Shown one piece after another: positions 25,982-36,667 of a DNA stretch of 64,000 nt. The stretch spans positions 992,001 to 1,056,000 of the forward strand of contig JAJTUQ010000006.1 of NCBI GenBank assembly GCA_021399445.1. The letters are read 5' to 3'. The position numbers were made by a program, and so were the translations under genes. This DNA is from Xylogone sp. PMI_703 (lineage: Eukaryota > Ascomycota > Leotiomycetes). The notes under the pieces are model-generated. The model did no database searches, was not told the DNA's origin, and saw only the letters and a list, made by a program, of their open reading frames with translations. Each line of letters opens with the position of its first letter. The stretch's first letter is position 1.

Positions 25982-27164
25982 ATGGCCAACACACCCCTCA
26001 AACTCAATACTGGCGCTACGATCCCCGCGTTAGGCTTGGGGACCTGGCAATCAGCAGCAGGAGAGGTTGAGAAGGCAGTTTCTCACGCTCTCAAGGTTGG
26101 ATATAGACACGTTGATGCTGGTATGACTCAAGATCTTCTATCTCTGTTCTGGGCAAAAAAGACTAATTGTGCTCAGCCTACTGCTATGGCAACGAAGACG
26201 AGGTCGGCAAAGGCTTGAAGGAGGCTTTCGCCTCTGGAGTAAAGAGAGAGGATGTTTTCGTCACCACCAAGTTATGGTGCACTTACCACTCACGAGTCGA
26301 AGAGGCCCTTGACAAGAGTCTTAAGAGCTTAGGATTGGACTATGTAGATTTATATCTCATGCACTGGCCCGTAGCCATGAATCCAAACGGTAGTACCCCC
26401 ACCTCAAGGAATCTTAACTATTGTTTCAAAAAACTCAATTGGGTTTGGAAAGAAGACAAGTAAGGCAAAAGACAAGAAGACAAGTACTAACAACCATCGT
26501 TTCTCCAGGAAACGACGACCGATTCCCCAAACACCCAGACGGATCCCGCGACATCATCTGGGAATGGAAACACACCCAGACCTGGAAATCCATGGAGAAG
26601 CTCCTCGCCACTGGCAAAGTCAAGGCCATCGGCGTAGCAAACTACAGCAAGAAGTTCCTCGAAGACCTCCTTGCCACTGCCACCGTCGTCCCTGCAGTTA
26701 ACCAGATTGAGAACCACCCTCAGTTACCTCAACAGGAAGTGGTGGACTTCTGCAAAGAGAAGGGAATCCATGTCACGGCTTACAGTCCTCTTGGTAGCAC
26801 TGGAAGTCCCTTGATCACGGCCCCTGCTGTGGTTGAGATTGCGAAGAAGAAGAATGTGACACCGGCTGCGGTGTTGTTAGGGTATCATAGTAAGTATTTT
26901 TCCATTCCATGAACTCACGCTTTTGAAGAGGGAGATGCTAATGAGAGGATAGTTGCCGAGGGACGTTCCGTTCTTGCTAAATCCGTTACTCTCGAGCGTA
27001 TTGAGGCCAACTTGAATGTTGCCACGCTAGATGCTGGAGACTTGAAGGCTATTCACGATTACTCTGCAGAGTTGGCAAAGGATGGGAAGCTTAACAGATA
27101 CGTCTATCCTCCATTTGGGGTAAACTTTGGATTCCCTGATAAGGACTATGGGAGATCTCCTTAA
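25982..27164 (+). CDS. NADPH-dependent aldo-keto reductase
   Basis: Exons 25982-26120, 26177-26389, 26509-26889 and 26953-27164 encode 314 residues, typical of the AKR (beta/alpha)8 barrel. The catalytic tetrad is visible: Asp45, Tyr50 (AYCYGNE), Lys78 (TTKLW) and His109 (LMHWP). [12 protein letters not shown] and AYSPLGS are also classic AKR strands. The second exon junction restores [16 protein letters not shown], typical of fungal glycerol dehydrogenase/Gcy1-like and hexuronate or L-glyceraldehyde reductase enzymes. It probably reduces a sugar aldehyde with NADPH in the cytosol. It lies 200 bases from the convergent sugar dehydrogenase gene, and an SDR follows, suggesting a small sugar-redox cluster. 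Substrate is not determinable from sequence alone. Confidence 0.92.
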
Positions 27165-27363
27165 ATCGGATGGAAATTAGTTTATTAAAATATATATACC
27201 TGAAATACATAGCAGAGCTAGAATATTGATGGCTCAAGTAGATTATTTGCCTCATTGGAGATGGAATAGATTTATACGTTCAACTAACTTTTCATAATCC
27301 CTTTTTGAGAAGAAAAAGCCCATACAATAAAGCTCTAAAATGTGATTATTTGATTTACAAGGA

Positions 27364-28749
27364 TTATTTCTCCGTCATGTCAACCAGGACCTTAAGCACA
27401 AGATTCCCGCTCTCATCTTTGACCTTTCCAGCCATCTCAAATGCTTTGGGGATATTCTCCAATCCCTTATATCTCTGTGTGATTAAGGCTTTCAGATCTG
27501 GTAGATCTTTGTTCCCGCTCGATACTAACTTAATAGCTTCCTCATAGGTGTTTGCATATCTGAACACTCCGACTAAGTCTACTTCTCGTAGGGCCGCTGC
27601 TGATATAGGAAGAATTTGAATTGGAGTTCCCATACCGATCATCATGATCTTGCCTCCGGGACGGGTTGCCTGTTATCTAATTAGCACTTATATCGAGAAA
27701 AGGTAAAAAAACAGAGACATACGTATATCGCAGTCTGAAGACAGGATTCAACTCCAGTACATTCAAACACAGCATCAACCTCCCCAAGCTCCTCCTGCTT
27801 CCCTGAGGAAGTGAAGACTGCTTTTGATGCATTCGTAGCTATATTCCTGGCAAACTGTAACTTATCTTCGATCTTTTCGTGTCGCTCCATAGGGACGATG
27901 ATACCTCCATCAGCAAACCCGTGATCAATCGCAAACTTCACCCTATCAGGCTGGATATCTGCAATGAACACCGTTTTTGCTTTATTTACTTTACACATAG
28001 CTGCGCAAAGAAGACCGACTGCTCCAGCACCGAAGATAAGAACCTTGCTCTGTGGTTTTAAAGCTGCTCTTTTCGAACCGTGCATGGCTACGCCCAGGGG
28101 CTCTAATAAAGCGCCCAATTCTAATGGAACGGTGGAAGGTAGTCTTTAGTGAAATTATTAGCCTTTCTTTTCATAGCATTCCTCTACTGTTAGAGTAAAA
28201 CAACAGGAAGATGGAGAACGTGAACCTACTTATAACACCAATCCGCAGCCTGATTAATCCTCTCCTGCAACGTCCCCTGAAAATGCGGAAACGACTTCGC
28301 CGAGCTCCTAAACCTCATCTCCTTGCAGATATTATACCTCCCCTCCTCGCACCTCTCGCAGCTCCCACAGGGCTGTCCGACCTCCAGCGCCACCTGGTCC
28401 CCGACCTGGAGATTCTTCACTTCGGATCCAACTGCGACGACCGTGCCCGCAGACTCATGGCCTAGCGTTATGGGCTCCTGGACTATGATGTCTCCATTGC
28501 GGTAGTGGTTGAAGTAGTGGAGATCCGAGCCGCATAGGCCCGTTGCTTGGACGGCGACTTGGACTTCTTTTGGGCCTGGGGGAGGGAGGTCTCTTGATTC
28601 CTAAAAATTCAAAATATCAGCAAACAACACTCAGCCTTGCATGAATGGGGTGCTTCAATTGAAAGCGGGGACCTTGGACATACCACTCGCAAATCCTTGA
28701 TTCCATGGAGAACAGATGCCTGGACGGGAGATGTTACTGAATTAGACAT
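27364..28749 (-). CDS. Zinc-dependent sorbitol/xylitol/idonate dehydrogenase-like MDR
   Basis: Exons 28749-28684, 28600-28230, 28143-27723 and 27669-27364 give 387 residues. It is a medium-chain dehydrogenase of the polyol dehydrogenase branch: catalytic zinc ligands Cys45 (GLCGSD) and His70-Glu71 (LGHES), a structural zinc lobe with Cys100, 103, 106 and 114, and a Rossmann fold GAGAVGLL followed by an acidic VFIADI that suggests NAD rather than NADP. It carries a longer variable insert (about 225-250) than typical sorbitol dehydrogenases. It should oxidise a polyol or aldonate hydroxyl to a ketone. It is divergent to the SDR gene over a 325-base gap, so co-regulation is plausible. Confidence 0.93.
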
Positions 28750-29074
28750 TTTGAAGAATTGAAATCTTTAAGAAATATTCAGAGACAGGGAAGAGAGTAT
28801 GTGATCACACCGATGTCGGTGGTATACATATAACCCCATGTTATTTATACCTCCTGCTTGAACCCCTCTCTCCCCGCTGCGGCAACTGATATGCGGCAGC
28901 GGGGTGTGACGGAGCCAAAAACCCACAGCGTACATCAACCCCGGCAGAAAAGTGGTGTGGGCTTGGATCACTAAAGTAATAAAAAAGCTGCAGCTCTGCT
29001 CTGCTATTTTCTGGGGATACTTAATTGATCTGTTTCTTTCTCTGTAGGTTTCCTTTTACTTCTAGGAAGCAAAT
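28750..29074. promoter_or_regulatory. Divergent promoter between MDR and SDR genes
   Basis: The 325-base gap separates the start codons of the polyol-type dehydrogenase (minus) and the SDR (plus). It includes two CGGCAG/GCGGCAG-type words near 28880-28900 that could bind a Zn2Cys6 factor. No experimental support; shared control is inference from arrangement. Confidence 0.4.
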
Positions 29075-30052
29075 ATGGTTTCGGCGGCTACGCAGGCACT
29101 GTTCTCTTTGGAGGGGCAAACCGCCCTCGTCACTGGCGGAACGCGGGGTATCGGACAAGCCGTTGCGATTGCTCTGGCTGAAGCTGGTGCGGACATTCTT
29201 CTTGTGCAGGTATGTATTCATTCCTCTTCTTTACAGTAAACCAATTGGCAAACTAAGTAATCCAATCTTCCAGAGAGACAGGAGCCAAACCGAAACTCTC
29301 AAAGCAATTGAAGCTCTCGGCAGGAAAGCATCGATATACACCGCGGACCTGGCGTCAAAAGAAGAAGTCGCCGCTCTGGTCCCAGCAATTGTGAAAGATG
29401 GCCACACGATACAGATACTGGTCAATTGCGCTGGTATCCAGCGTCGACATCCAAGTGAAAAGTTTCCAGATGATGATTGGAATGAAGTACGCTCTCTCTT
29501 TTAATTCAATCTCTCCCTCTGCCATAAAACATCCACTTCTCCATACAAACCAAATCAACAAAAACGGATACGATATAGGATAACTCACTAATAACGTGAA
29601 ATCAATAGGTAATCCAAGTCAACCTCACCTCCGTCTTTAGCCTCAGCCGCGACGTCGGCGCCCAAATGCTCAAGCAGTCCCCAGCACCTAACGGCCGCCG
29701 CGGCAGCATCATAAACTTCGCCTCCCTGCTCTCCTTCCAAGGCGGTATCACTGTCCCGGCCTACGCAGCATCCAAGGGCGGCGTCGCGCAGCTCACCAAG
29801 GCGCTAGCCAACGAGTGGAGCGCGAAAGGCATCACCGTCAACGCTATTGCGCCAGGCTACATCGAGACGGAGATGAATACCGCGCTGCTGAATGACAAGG
29901 AGAGGTTGGCGAGCATCTCGGCGAGGATTCCGGCGGGGAGGTGGGGGAGGCCGGAGGATTTTAAGGCTGCGGTGGTGTATCTGGCTGGGCGGGGGAGTGC
30001 GTATGTTAGTGGGCATGTTCTTACTATTGATGGGGGGTGGATGGGGCGGTGA
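29075..30052 (+). CDS. Short-chain dehydrogenase, KduD / gluconate 5-dehydrogenase-like
   Basis: Exons 29075-29209, 29274-29486 and 29609-30052 encode 263 residues. Classical SDR motifs: TGGTRGIG cofactor loop (about 20-27), NCAGIQ, active Ser in NFASLLS, Tyr-Lys pair in YAASKGG, and PGYIETEM after the active site. The sequence ends GGWMGR, typical of 2-deoxy-D-gluconate 3-dehydrogenase (KduD) and 5-keto-gluconate reductase relatives. All splice sites are GT-AG and phase 0. Expected reaction: NAD(P)-linked reduction or oxidation of a keto-sugar acid. It is divergent to the zinc dehydrogenase. The last 150 bases of coding sequence are unusually G-rich. Assignment to one substrate is not possible from sequence. 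Confidence 0.92.
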
Positions 30053-30249
30053 GGTTCTAAGTCAGGAAGTTTAATACGGTTAGGAAGGGATTCCCTCTGG
30101 TAGATCTTGATATAGGATCCATCAATGATATGTAAAGTGACATATATCGTTTATTTCTTTCATTTTTCTACATAGGCCGTGTATTCCTCATAAAGACTGT
30201 TTACCCATATACAAGTACGCATTGATGTTGCCTCCAGTGTTCCAGTACT

Positions 30250-31453
30250 CTAATTCTCCGCAAGCCAAAGGATACTCTCCAGATCTATATTCTCCCATGG
30301 TCCCAGGACAATATCCCGTCTATCTTCATCGAGCTCCGCGCGGACGGCTGCTCCAACCATGTAGTTACTCCCCAATGCCGCCAGCTCAACCGTCACGTCG
30401 GTCACTTTCTTCCCCTGAAATTCTATATGAAACTCTTTCAAGATCTCTCCTTCTATCAGATCACCCTCAGCTTCACCAGCTTTTCTCGGTGCCGGTGGCA
30501 CCACGCCTTTAAACATGAGATCTTTCAACCAGGGGGCCAGCAGTGCCTCTCCCGTCATCTTCACGTACGTCTCTCGCAGGCACCAATAGGCATAAAATCG
30601 ACGGAGCTTTGCGTCAATGACAATGTTGCTCTCTACTGTAATCTCATCTCCAGTCCCTGTTTCGACATCCAGCACCGCGAGTTGAAGCTTCCGATTCCTC
30701 GACCCGCAGCAGGAGACCACCTCCATACCATAGCCCCGCAGCTCGAAACGGGAATCGCTCAGGGGCACATTCACAGGGGCGAGCTTCATCTCGTTGACTT
30801 CGGAATCGGAAAACACATCAGCGTACATGTCCACCCAGTCGAAGAAATTCTTCTTCTCGATGAACTCATAGTCCTTGGTTAGCCGCTCATCTACGCAGAC
30901 GATGTCGGTCCCCACATCTACCCGGCCCTGGAAGCCAATGGCAGCGACGAGAGTCACGAGACCAGCCTGGTGGCTGACGTTGAAGTCCACGGAGGGCTGC
31001 TGTCCTGAGAGGGTACCTTCGGGGATGTAGCAGGGCTTTCCATTGGCGTCTCGCGAGATCTTGCTCTGAGACCAGGGCACGCCACAGTACTTGGTGATGA
31101 AGTAGTGCTTGATGAGTTGAGAGACCAAGCTCATTTTGGCGTCCTTCAGATGGTAGTACCTGAGGACGCCATCCCTTTCCGAGGGAGTCAGGACACTCAA
31201 GGCCCGGGAAGCCTGGGGTAGTGATCAGTGCTGACTTAAGTATGGCAATCAACAGATGTCCTCTTTTGAATACTGTTTTCTCTTTTATGCTTTCTTGTGT
31301 TATGCGCTGAGGAAGAGGGAATTTTTAACGAACCACATTCTTAAGCTCTGCTACTTCCTCTTGAGGCTTGCCCTTTGGCGGCACTGGCCAGAGAGGGCGT
31401 GTATCTACTAGCCACTGGATGATTTTGGGGCCATGGTGGTGCCCGTTGGCCAT
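30250..31453 (-). CDS. npgA: 4'-phosphopantetheinyl transferase, NpgA-like
   Basis: Sfp-type PPTase that moves phosphopantetheine from CoA to carrier domains. Two exons, 31453-31334 and 31212-30250, give 360 residues; the donor is GTTCGT, with GTGGTT three bases earlier as an alternative. The N-terminal exon supplies IIQWLVDTRPLWP, like the WYIDTRPL start of NpgA. Further signatures: RYYHLKDAKMSL, NVSHQAG, VGTDIVCVDE (metal-binding Asp), a long FFDWVDMYADVFSDSE segment and YWCLRETYVKMTGEALLAPW. In the usual WxxKE motif the Lys is Arg here. FAS alpha has its own PPTase domain, so likely clients are PKS, NRPS and Lys2-type aminoadipate reductase carriers. It is the usual single essential Sfp-type enzyme of such fungi, if no second copy exists. 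Confidence 0.93.
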
Positions 31454-31557
31454 GATTGTCAGAGCTTCTGGCGATGGCCCTACTGACCAAAACGTGATAT
31501 TATGAGAGGGTCAACGTATATACTCATAACATAGCGCCAATCCGAAAAGTCCGAGGG

Positions 31558-32064
31558 ATGACGGACTCTGTGGAGGAAGAGGTTGGAGATGTCATTATTC
31601 GACGAGCGTTTGCTTACGGAGGTAGATCTCGGACCATTTCGAGCATGTTCTGCGCTAGCCGGGGGTTGTCAGCCAATGAGATGGGCTACAATGCAACGCC
31701 GCCGTTGAGATTGCGTCTTAGTGACGAAGAAGCTTCAAAGGGCTTCAACCATGGAAGAACGTATTTCCGATCCTACAATGAAGTGGTGGTGCTAGCGATG
31801 CAGGTAAGGCATTTGGTCTGTAGTAGCAGTACTGAATACTGTAGGTATCAAAGTACCGCAAATACAACAAATCACGGCGACAGTAGATTCAACCTGCAAC
31901 ATGAACCATCTTCCAGAATCCGATCAGAACCATCCCTTTACTTCCACATCGAGGAAATTTCGGTAATTGGTGCAGAAAGAGCAGCCAGCCCGTGGTCTAG
32001 CTTCTCTAAAGCTGTCGACTCACGAAGATTGAACAACGTAAAGAGATTCAGAAGGGCTTACTAG
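31558..32064 (+). CDS. Uncertain open frame, 168 codons
   Basis: Opens about 105 bases from the divergent PPTase start codon and encodes 168 residues with no recognised domain, signal peptide or membrane segment. An internal GTAAGG at 31803 could be a splice donor, so the true structure might differ. It may be antisense or promoter sequence that is open by chance. I do not recognise a family. Confidence 0.2.
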   Translation: MTDSVEEEVGDVIIRRAFAYGGRSRTISSMFCASRGLSANEMGYNATPPLRLRLSDEEASKGFNHGRTYFRSYNEVVVLAMQVRHLVCSSSTEYCRYQSTANTTNHGDSRFNLQHEPSSRIRSEPSLYFHIEEISVIGAERAASPWSSFSKAVDSRRLNNVKRFRRAY

Positions 32065-32671
32065 TAACGTAGAAGAGTAGGGTGTGCACATAAAGTAGAT
32101 GTTCATGTATCGTTTGGATAAGATGAGCTAAATGAGGCATGTATGGGTTTCTTACTGTCTATTTATTACAACGATAATAAATGTGAATCTCTAAATATTA
32201 TGAACGATGGATGATTATACTTTTCTTGATTTTTATTCTATAATATGAATGCAAAGACTTCGTATTAAACATGTTCTTCAGGGATGTTTAGCCTTCGTTC
32301 GTTGAATACACGGGTTTCGTCGTCATACCGTTGTTGCTGTTACGGCCTAGTAAGCCTCACATCAGATGTTGTTTAGCAACTTAACCATAGGCCCTCTGGC
32401 CACACACTCCTACTCAGATATAAGAGCCAGCTCAGAGGCACAGTCTCTCACACCTCCAGTGGTCATCCCAAACGGCGGGGAAGACTCACTGTGGAACGGC
32501 TACGGCCACGCGTATGCAAGAAATGCTTTCTGAGGTGAACATGGTTATTATATTTAGATATACACATACTTGTACATAACTCCTTAGCTGAGCACATCCC
32601 AATACCCCCAGGGAGGTCTCAGGGAGCAGGTTTCACCTACCCCCGCTGGACGCAAATAACTATCATCATCG
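32065..32671. other. Intergenic region, nothing supported
   Basis: AT-rich for its first 200 bases, then mixed. A short open stretch on the plus strand ends near 32531 but lacks an initiator and recognisable family. It is followed by the 3' side of the broken minus-strand gene. Confidence 0.4.
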
Positions 32672-34173
32672 TCATCGTCGTCGTTTTGCGAAGGCTGAGG
32701 GTCGGGAGGAGACAAATTGATAGCTGGAAGTAGGAGACTCGACAACTGTGGTATTAGTTTCTTCTTTTGCCAACGGGCTGACAGCTTCAAGTATGGTCAG
32801 TGTAGGGCGTATTTCGGCCTGGCTTGCCTTCAAAAGAGGAATTGGCATGCCTAGGCGGATTGGCCGTAGAATAGTATCCTCGGCGACCTTGCAGAGGATT
32901 TTACTTTGGGGCAAGGCGTCGACAAGAGTAGTTAGAATATTTTCCATCTTCTGATGTCCTAATCGACTAATTCTGAAACCAAGTGTGTAAGCCAAAATTT
33001 ATCAGCATGCAGATGTTTCACGAAACTCGCCGATACGCAGACCATTTGGGCAAGAAGACGAGAATGCCCAGTCCGAAGGTGTGTACCATATGGTGTATGC
33101 CCACCTGAGCGTGGAGATTATTGCTGAGTTGGTTCCTTGTGACGTTTAACATTTTGCAAAGATATCTTAAAACGCATGTACGCATGTCCACTCCTTGAGA
33201 CTGGCGAAATCCTTGCTCTGCAAGAAAGTCCCGTAGCTCTGATCCATCTGGTCTTCCGGCCTTCTCCCGCAGCTCAGCCCAGCTTAGATAGAGATTATAT
33301 GCATTGAGTGCTTGTTGAATTGACGGTATAATGTTCGTTATTTCCCTTTCTTTGCGATGCCATGTCGAATAGCGCTGAAAGAACGTACGCACTTCTGGAA
33401 ACAATGTAACATCCTGGGCATGCTTTTCTGCTAGAACCCCCGCATCATCGGCGTTCTCGACGCTCGATTCCGCTTGCGTTTCGTCTACCAGACGGTATAA
33501 TCGTTCCTGGAAACCTTCGCCAAACACATCATGAAAGAAGAACTTCACTAGCATTTCGATTTCGCCCGGTTGCAGTTGCGTATGAACGATGACACCGTTC
33601 TTCTTCTCTGCAAACTTTAGTCCTTTAGACTTCTCGCAAACGATCGTGCGGCAAGATTCAGGTCTTCGGGAGCTTGACTCTCTTTAACTCGAACATTAAC
33701 CGGCTTGAGCTCAAGTGGCTATACATCTGGCGTTCCAAGATTGGTGGATGAAGCTCTCGACTGGATATCTTTCGAGAGAGCGTTAGAATTGCTTTTCACT
33801 TCAGCTCGTTTTCGTTTCCGTCCATGTTGTATTGGCTGACTCTGTTGTGCTTCTTTCCTAGGCTGAACATCCTGATCACTATCGCTATCACTATCTGAAC
33901 TGGCGTCCGTTGCTAACTCCTCATAGTACTCTGAAATGACTTTTTCCACATCAAGCTGTGAGAAATCCACCTTCTTAAAATGGCACATCATGACTGTGAA
34001 TTATAGAGATTCACGAGTTGTCTTTTACGCTCTGGATTAGGGAGAGACTCGATAATTTTGACGACATCTTGAAGTGGCTAAAGAAAGACTTGTTAGCAAA
34101 AAGTAAAGTAACCCACAATATAAGCTTGACTTACTTGGTATATACTACCGTGATCTGGATTTGTAGTAACCAT
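32672..34173 (-). pseudogene. Possible broken or mis-split gene of unknown family
   Basis: Several minus-strand fragments look coding and collinear but do not join cleanly. A start at 34173 (MVTTNPDHGSIYQ) splices well at 34134-34078 to PLQDVVKIIESLPNPERKRQ, then hits a stop near 33994. An acidic/basic fragment (33991-33719) carries a Ser-Asp run and GRKRKRAEV, like a nuclear localisation signal. After a stop and a frame change, 33690-33018 encodes an alpha-helical segment (KSKGLKFAEKKNG, then EIEMLVKFFFHDVFG). A last exon-like piece (about 32960-32672) follows an intron-like stretch with acceptor TTTCAG. No family is recognised. Either a decayed gene or a gene with weak splice sites. Confidence 0.35.
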
Positions 34174-35524
34174 ATCAAAAACATGCGATGGCGCAAAATA
34201 TGATTGTATCCTTGTCAACACTGATTACTGGTGTAAAGAAGGGTTTCGGTTTTATTTATCGACGCGACAACACGACGTGTAAGTAACACAATTCATACAA
34301 GGGATGTGCTTTTATCACGTGAATCTGAGTTTATTGTTTGTTGATATACACAGAGCTACTCTTGTATGAATGGAGGCAGAGCCATAGTGCTGAGCAGCGG
34401 CATTCTCTAGCGCCGCATTTCACGTCGTCCTGTAAGTGCGGTATTATTGACTGAGTGACGGAGTGTGCCAATACAGAGAAACGCTAAGATGCTGACTATG
34501 GGCAGTTTCTTTGCACTCCAACTATTTACCATGCACTGAAATACTGTAGAGAAGTAGAGAGGTAATAGTTAAAATCTCAATCTCCGATGCGAACCACAAG
34601 TCAGCTTACTGGGAGTGCGTTGGCGCGATGCATCAGCGAAGAAGATGGAATTGTCGGTCGAGGTATCATTCATTGCGGGCCAGAAGATGGGGCACCGGGC
34701 TGGCGAGGCTGGATGGAGCTTGGCCCGGACCGATGGCACGCATTATCAGGTTGTTGAACCACCATCATGAGTTTTGCCAGAAGCGGGCTATTCCCATTCC
34801 CCATTCCCCATTCGCCATTCGCCATTCGCCATTCCACTCGTATCTCGGGAGACCTCTGTCTGTCGCCTGTTCTTGCTAAACCAAAGGTAGAGCTCAGCTG
34901 AAGTGAGCATATCGTGGTTGATTAGCATTCCTCTGCTATCCATCATAGATAATTTTTCCTAGTAATGGAGGAAGTGCTCCCCCAAATGTGGCCGTGGTGG
35001 TTTTCTGTGAGAGGAAGCTGAACGAGTCCACCGCATGTCCAGGTCTTTTCCAGCTCCCCCAGCGGGCCATCACCCACCCTGCCAGCCTGCACAGACCCGC
35101 CAGGCACAGCCAGGGGAGGAACTATAGCACCCAAGCGGACAAATGACAGGCGGCCTCGGCCAGATTGGAGCCGTCGCTTCTGGCCGCTTCGGTTCTCTGC
35201 ATCCACTCACAACCCTCCAGCATCCACAGCCAAAAAGCCTGCACTCGCGTCCCCGCATGGACGCTGCTGGACAGCTGCAGGGCGACGTTGGCGGGTGTCT
35301 GCGCTCTGCTGCTGGGTGATTTGGTGATTGCTGGACATGAAATAATAAATATCCCTCCCGCTTCTTCTTGCTCACCTCTTCTTTCCTCTACCCTACCTCT
35401 CTAATTAACCACAATCTGTCGCTATCAATCCAGGTCTCTCCTGTATATATACATACACGTCAACTACCAGTCTTAATCTAGTCGACTCGTTACTCTCTGT
35501 GCACTCATTGATCTATCGCCCAAA
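34174..35524. other. Intergenic region upstream of CFEM gene
   Basis: No gene supported. A heptamer array lies at 34793-34834. The right part (about 35040-35400) is more GC-rich, and a TATATATACATAC element at about 35445-35457 lies roughly 70-80 bases before the CFEM start codon and could act as a TATA box. Confidence 0.5.
34793..34834 (+). repeat. Heptamer microsatellite, six units
   Basis: Three CCCATTC units are followed by three GCCATTC units in tandem, 42 bases. Purely intergenic; a simple repeat, likely polymorphic in length. Confidence 0.85.
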
Positions 35525-36350
35525 ATGAAGTCTGCCGTCCTGCTTGTGGCTGCTGCCAGCTTGGTCTCCGCCCAGAACTTCGGTGCTGAGCCCGCGTGTG
35601 CTGTGAGTAGCTTCCTCCTCTGTCTCAACAAGAAATCCCACCCAGCAATTGAGCTCCACAACTCGATCTGCAAATAAAAATAGCAGGAGAGATGAAGAGA
35701 AAAAGAGAAATAAATATACTTTGAACCACAAATATGCATTTTAAGGAAGCAATGGTTACTAACGGTTCTCTCTCTAGATTCCCTGCCTCACCAGCGCCAT
35801 CGTCGCCGCTGGCTGCGACCTCAATGACGAGGCCTGCCAGTGTGGAACCGGCCAGGCTGCCATTGCTACTGCTGTCGCTCCCTGCCTGGCCACGGCATGC
35901 GCTGCCTCTGACCTCTTCGTCGCTGCATCTGTCGGCGCCGACCTCTGCTCCGCGTTCTCAGCCTCGCTGGCCAGCGTCTCAGCTTCCACCACCGCTGCGG
36001 GCACCGCCTCCAGCGCCGCCTCAGTGACCCCAACCAGCTCAGTAGTCTCCTCGGTCGTTTCTTCAGTTGTTTCTTCGGCTGCTCCCACGACTTCGACTCC
36101 TCCCGTTACCACGGTCACTGCCGTCACCACCACCGTCCCTCCACCAGCTGGCACCGGCCCTGCCACCGTCTCTAGCGGTGGTGGTGGTGCCTCTGGCATC
36201 TTCACCAACTCCTCTGCTGGTCCCACTGGCTCATCTCCCGCTGGCCCATCAGGATCTGGTGTCCCTACTTCCACACCCAACGCTGCCTCTCGTCTTGCTC
36301 AAGGTATGGGTTTCGCCGTTATCCTCGCTGCCGCAGCCGCCCTGTTGTAA
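35525..36350 (+). CDS. CFEM-domain GPI-anchored surface protein
   Basis: Exons 35525-35602 and 35778-36350 (175-base intron, donor GTGAGT) encode 216 residues. A signal peptide covers about the first 16-17 residues (LLVAAASLVSA, QN). The CFEM domain follows directly, with eight cysteines: ACAIPC, AGC, ACQC, APC, TAC, DLC spacing. The aspartate DLND before ACQC is the position used for haem binding in some CFEM proteins. A long Ser/Thr/Pro/Val-rich, probably O-glycosylated stalk comes next, then a hydrophobic tail FAVILAAAAALL typical of GPI attachment. Expected location is plasma membrane and cell wall; roles in the family include haem capture, wall structure and effector activity, none decided here. 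Confidence 0.93.
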
Positions 36351-36667
36351 ACGAGGAAAGTTCGAAGGTGGATTTTGGTTTAGCAAAATGGAGTGTTTGG
36401 GGACATTTAATATTCTACCGCGTCTTTTGGGCCTGCAAGTTCTGCCTGGTCTCATTAGTAAAGAAAAAAAGTTAATAATACCCGAGCGTTTTCGGCTATG
36501 TCAAGGGTTAATGGAGGAAGTAATGAAAATTGAAACGACTGTTATGTTAGGGACGATTTGATGTAATCTGAGATGCAACGGGTATGAAATATATTATTAT
36601 TCTTCTTATAGTAAAGTTTTCGTATGCTTCGTTATGCTTGGACTCATGTGTTTATTCATCCCTTCGA
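36351..36667. other. Intergenic region between convergent genes
   Basis: 3' flanks of the CFEM gene and the SDR. AT-rich with an AAATATATTATTATTC tract near 36588. No gene seen. Confidence 0.5.

Noticed and set aside
5173..31453. Idea that FAS pair, oxidoreductases and PPTase form one secondary-metabolite cluster
   Set aside because: No PKS, NRPS, terpene or tailoring enzymes, more than 6 kb of unrelated genes between, and FAS subunits look like primary-metabolism forms.
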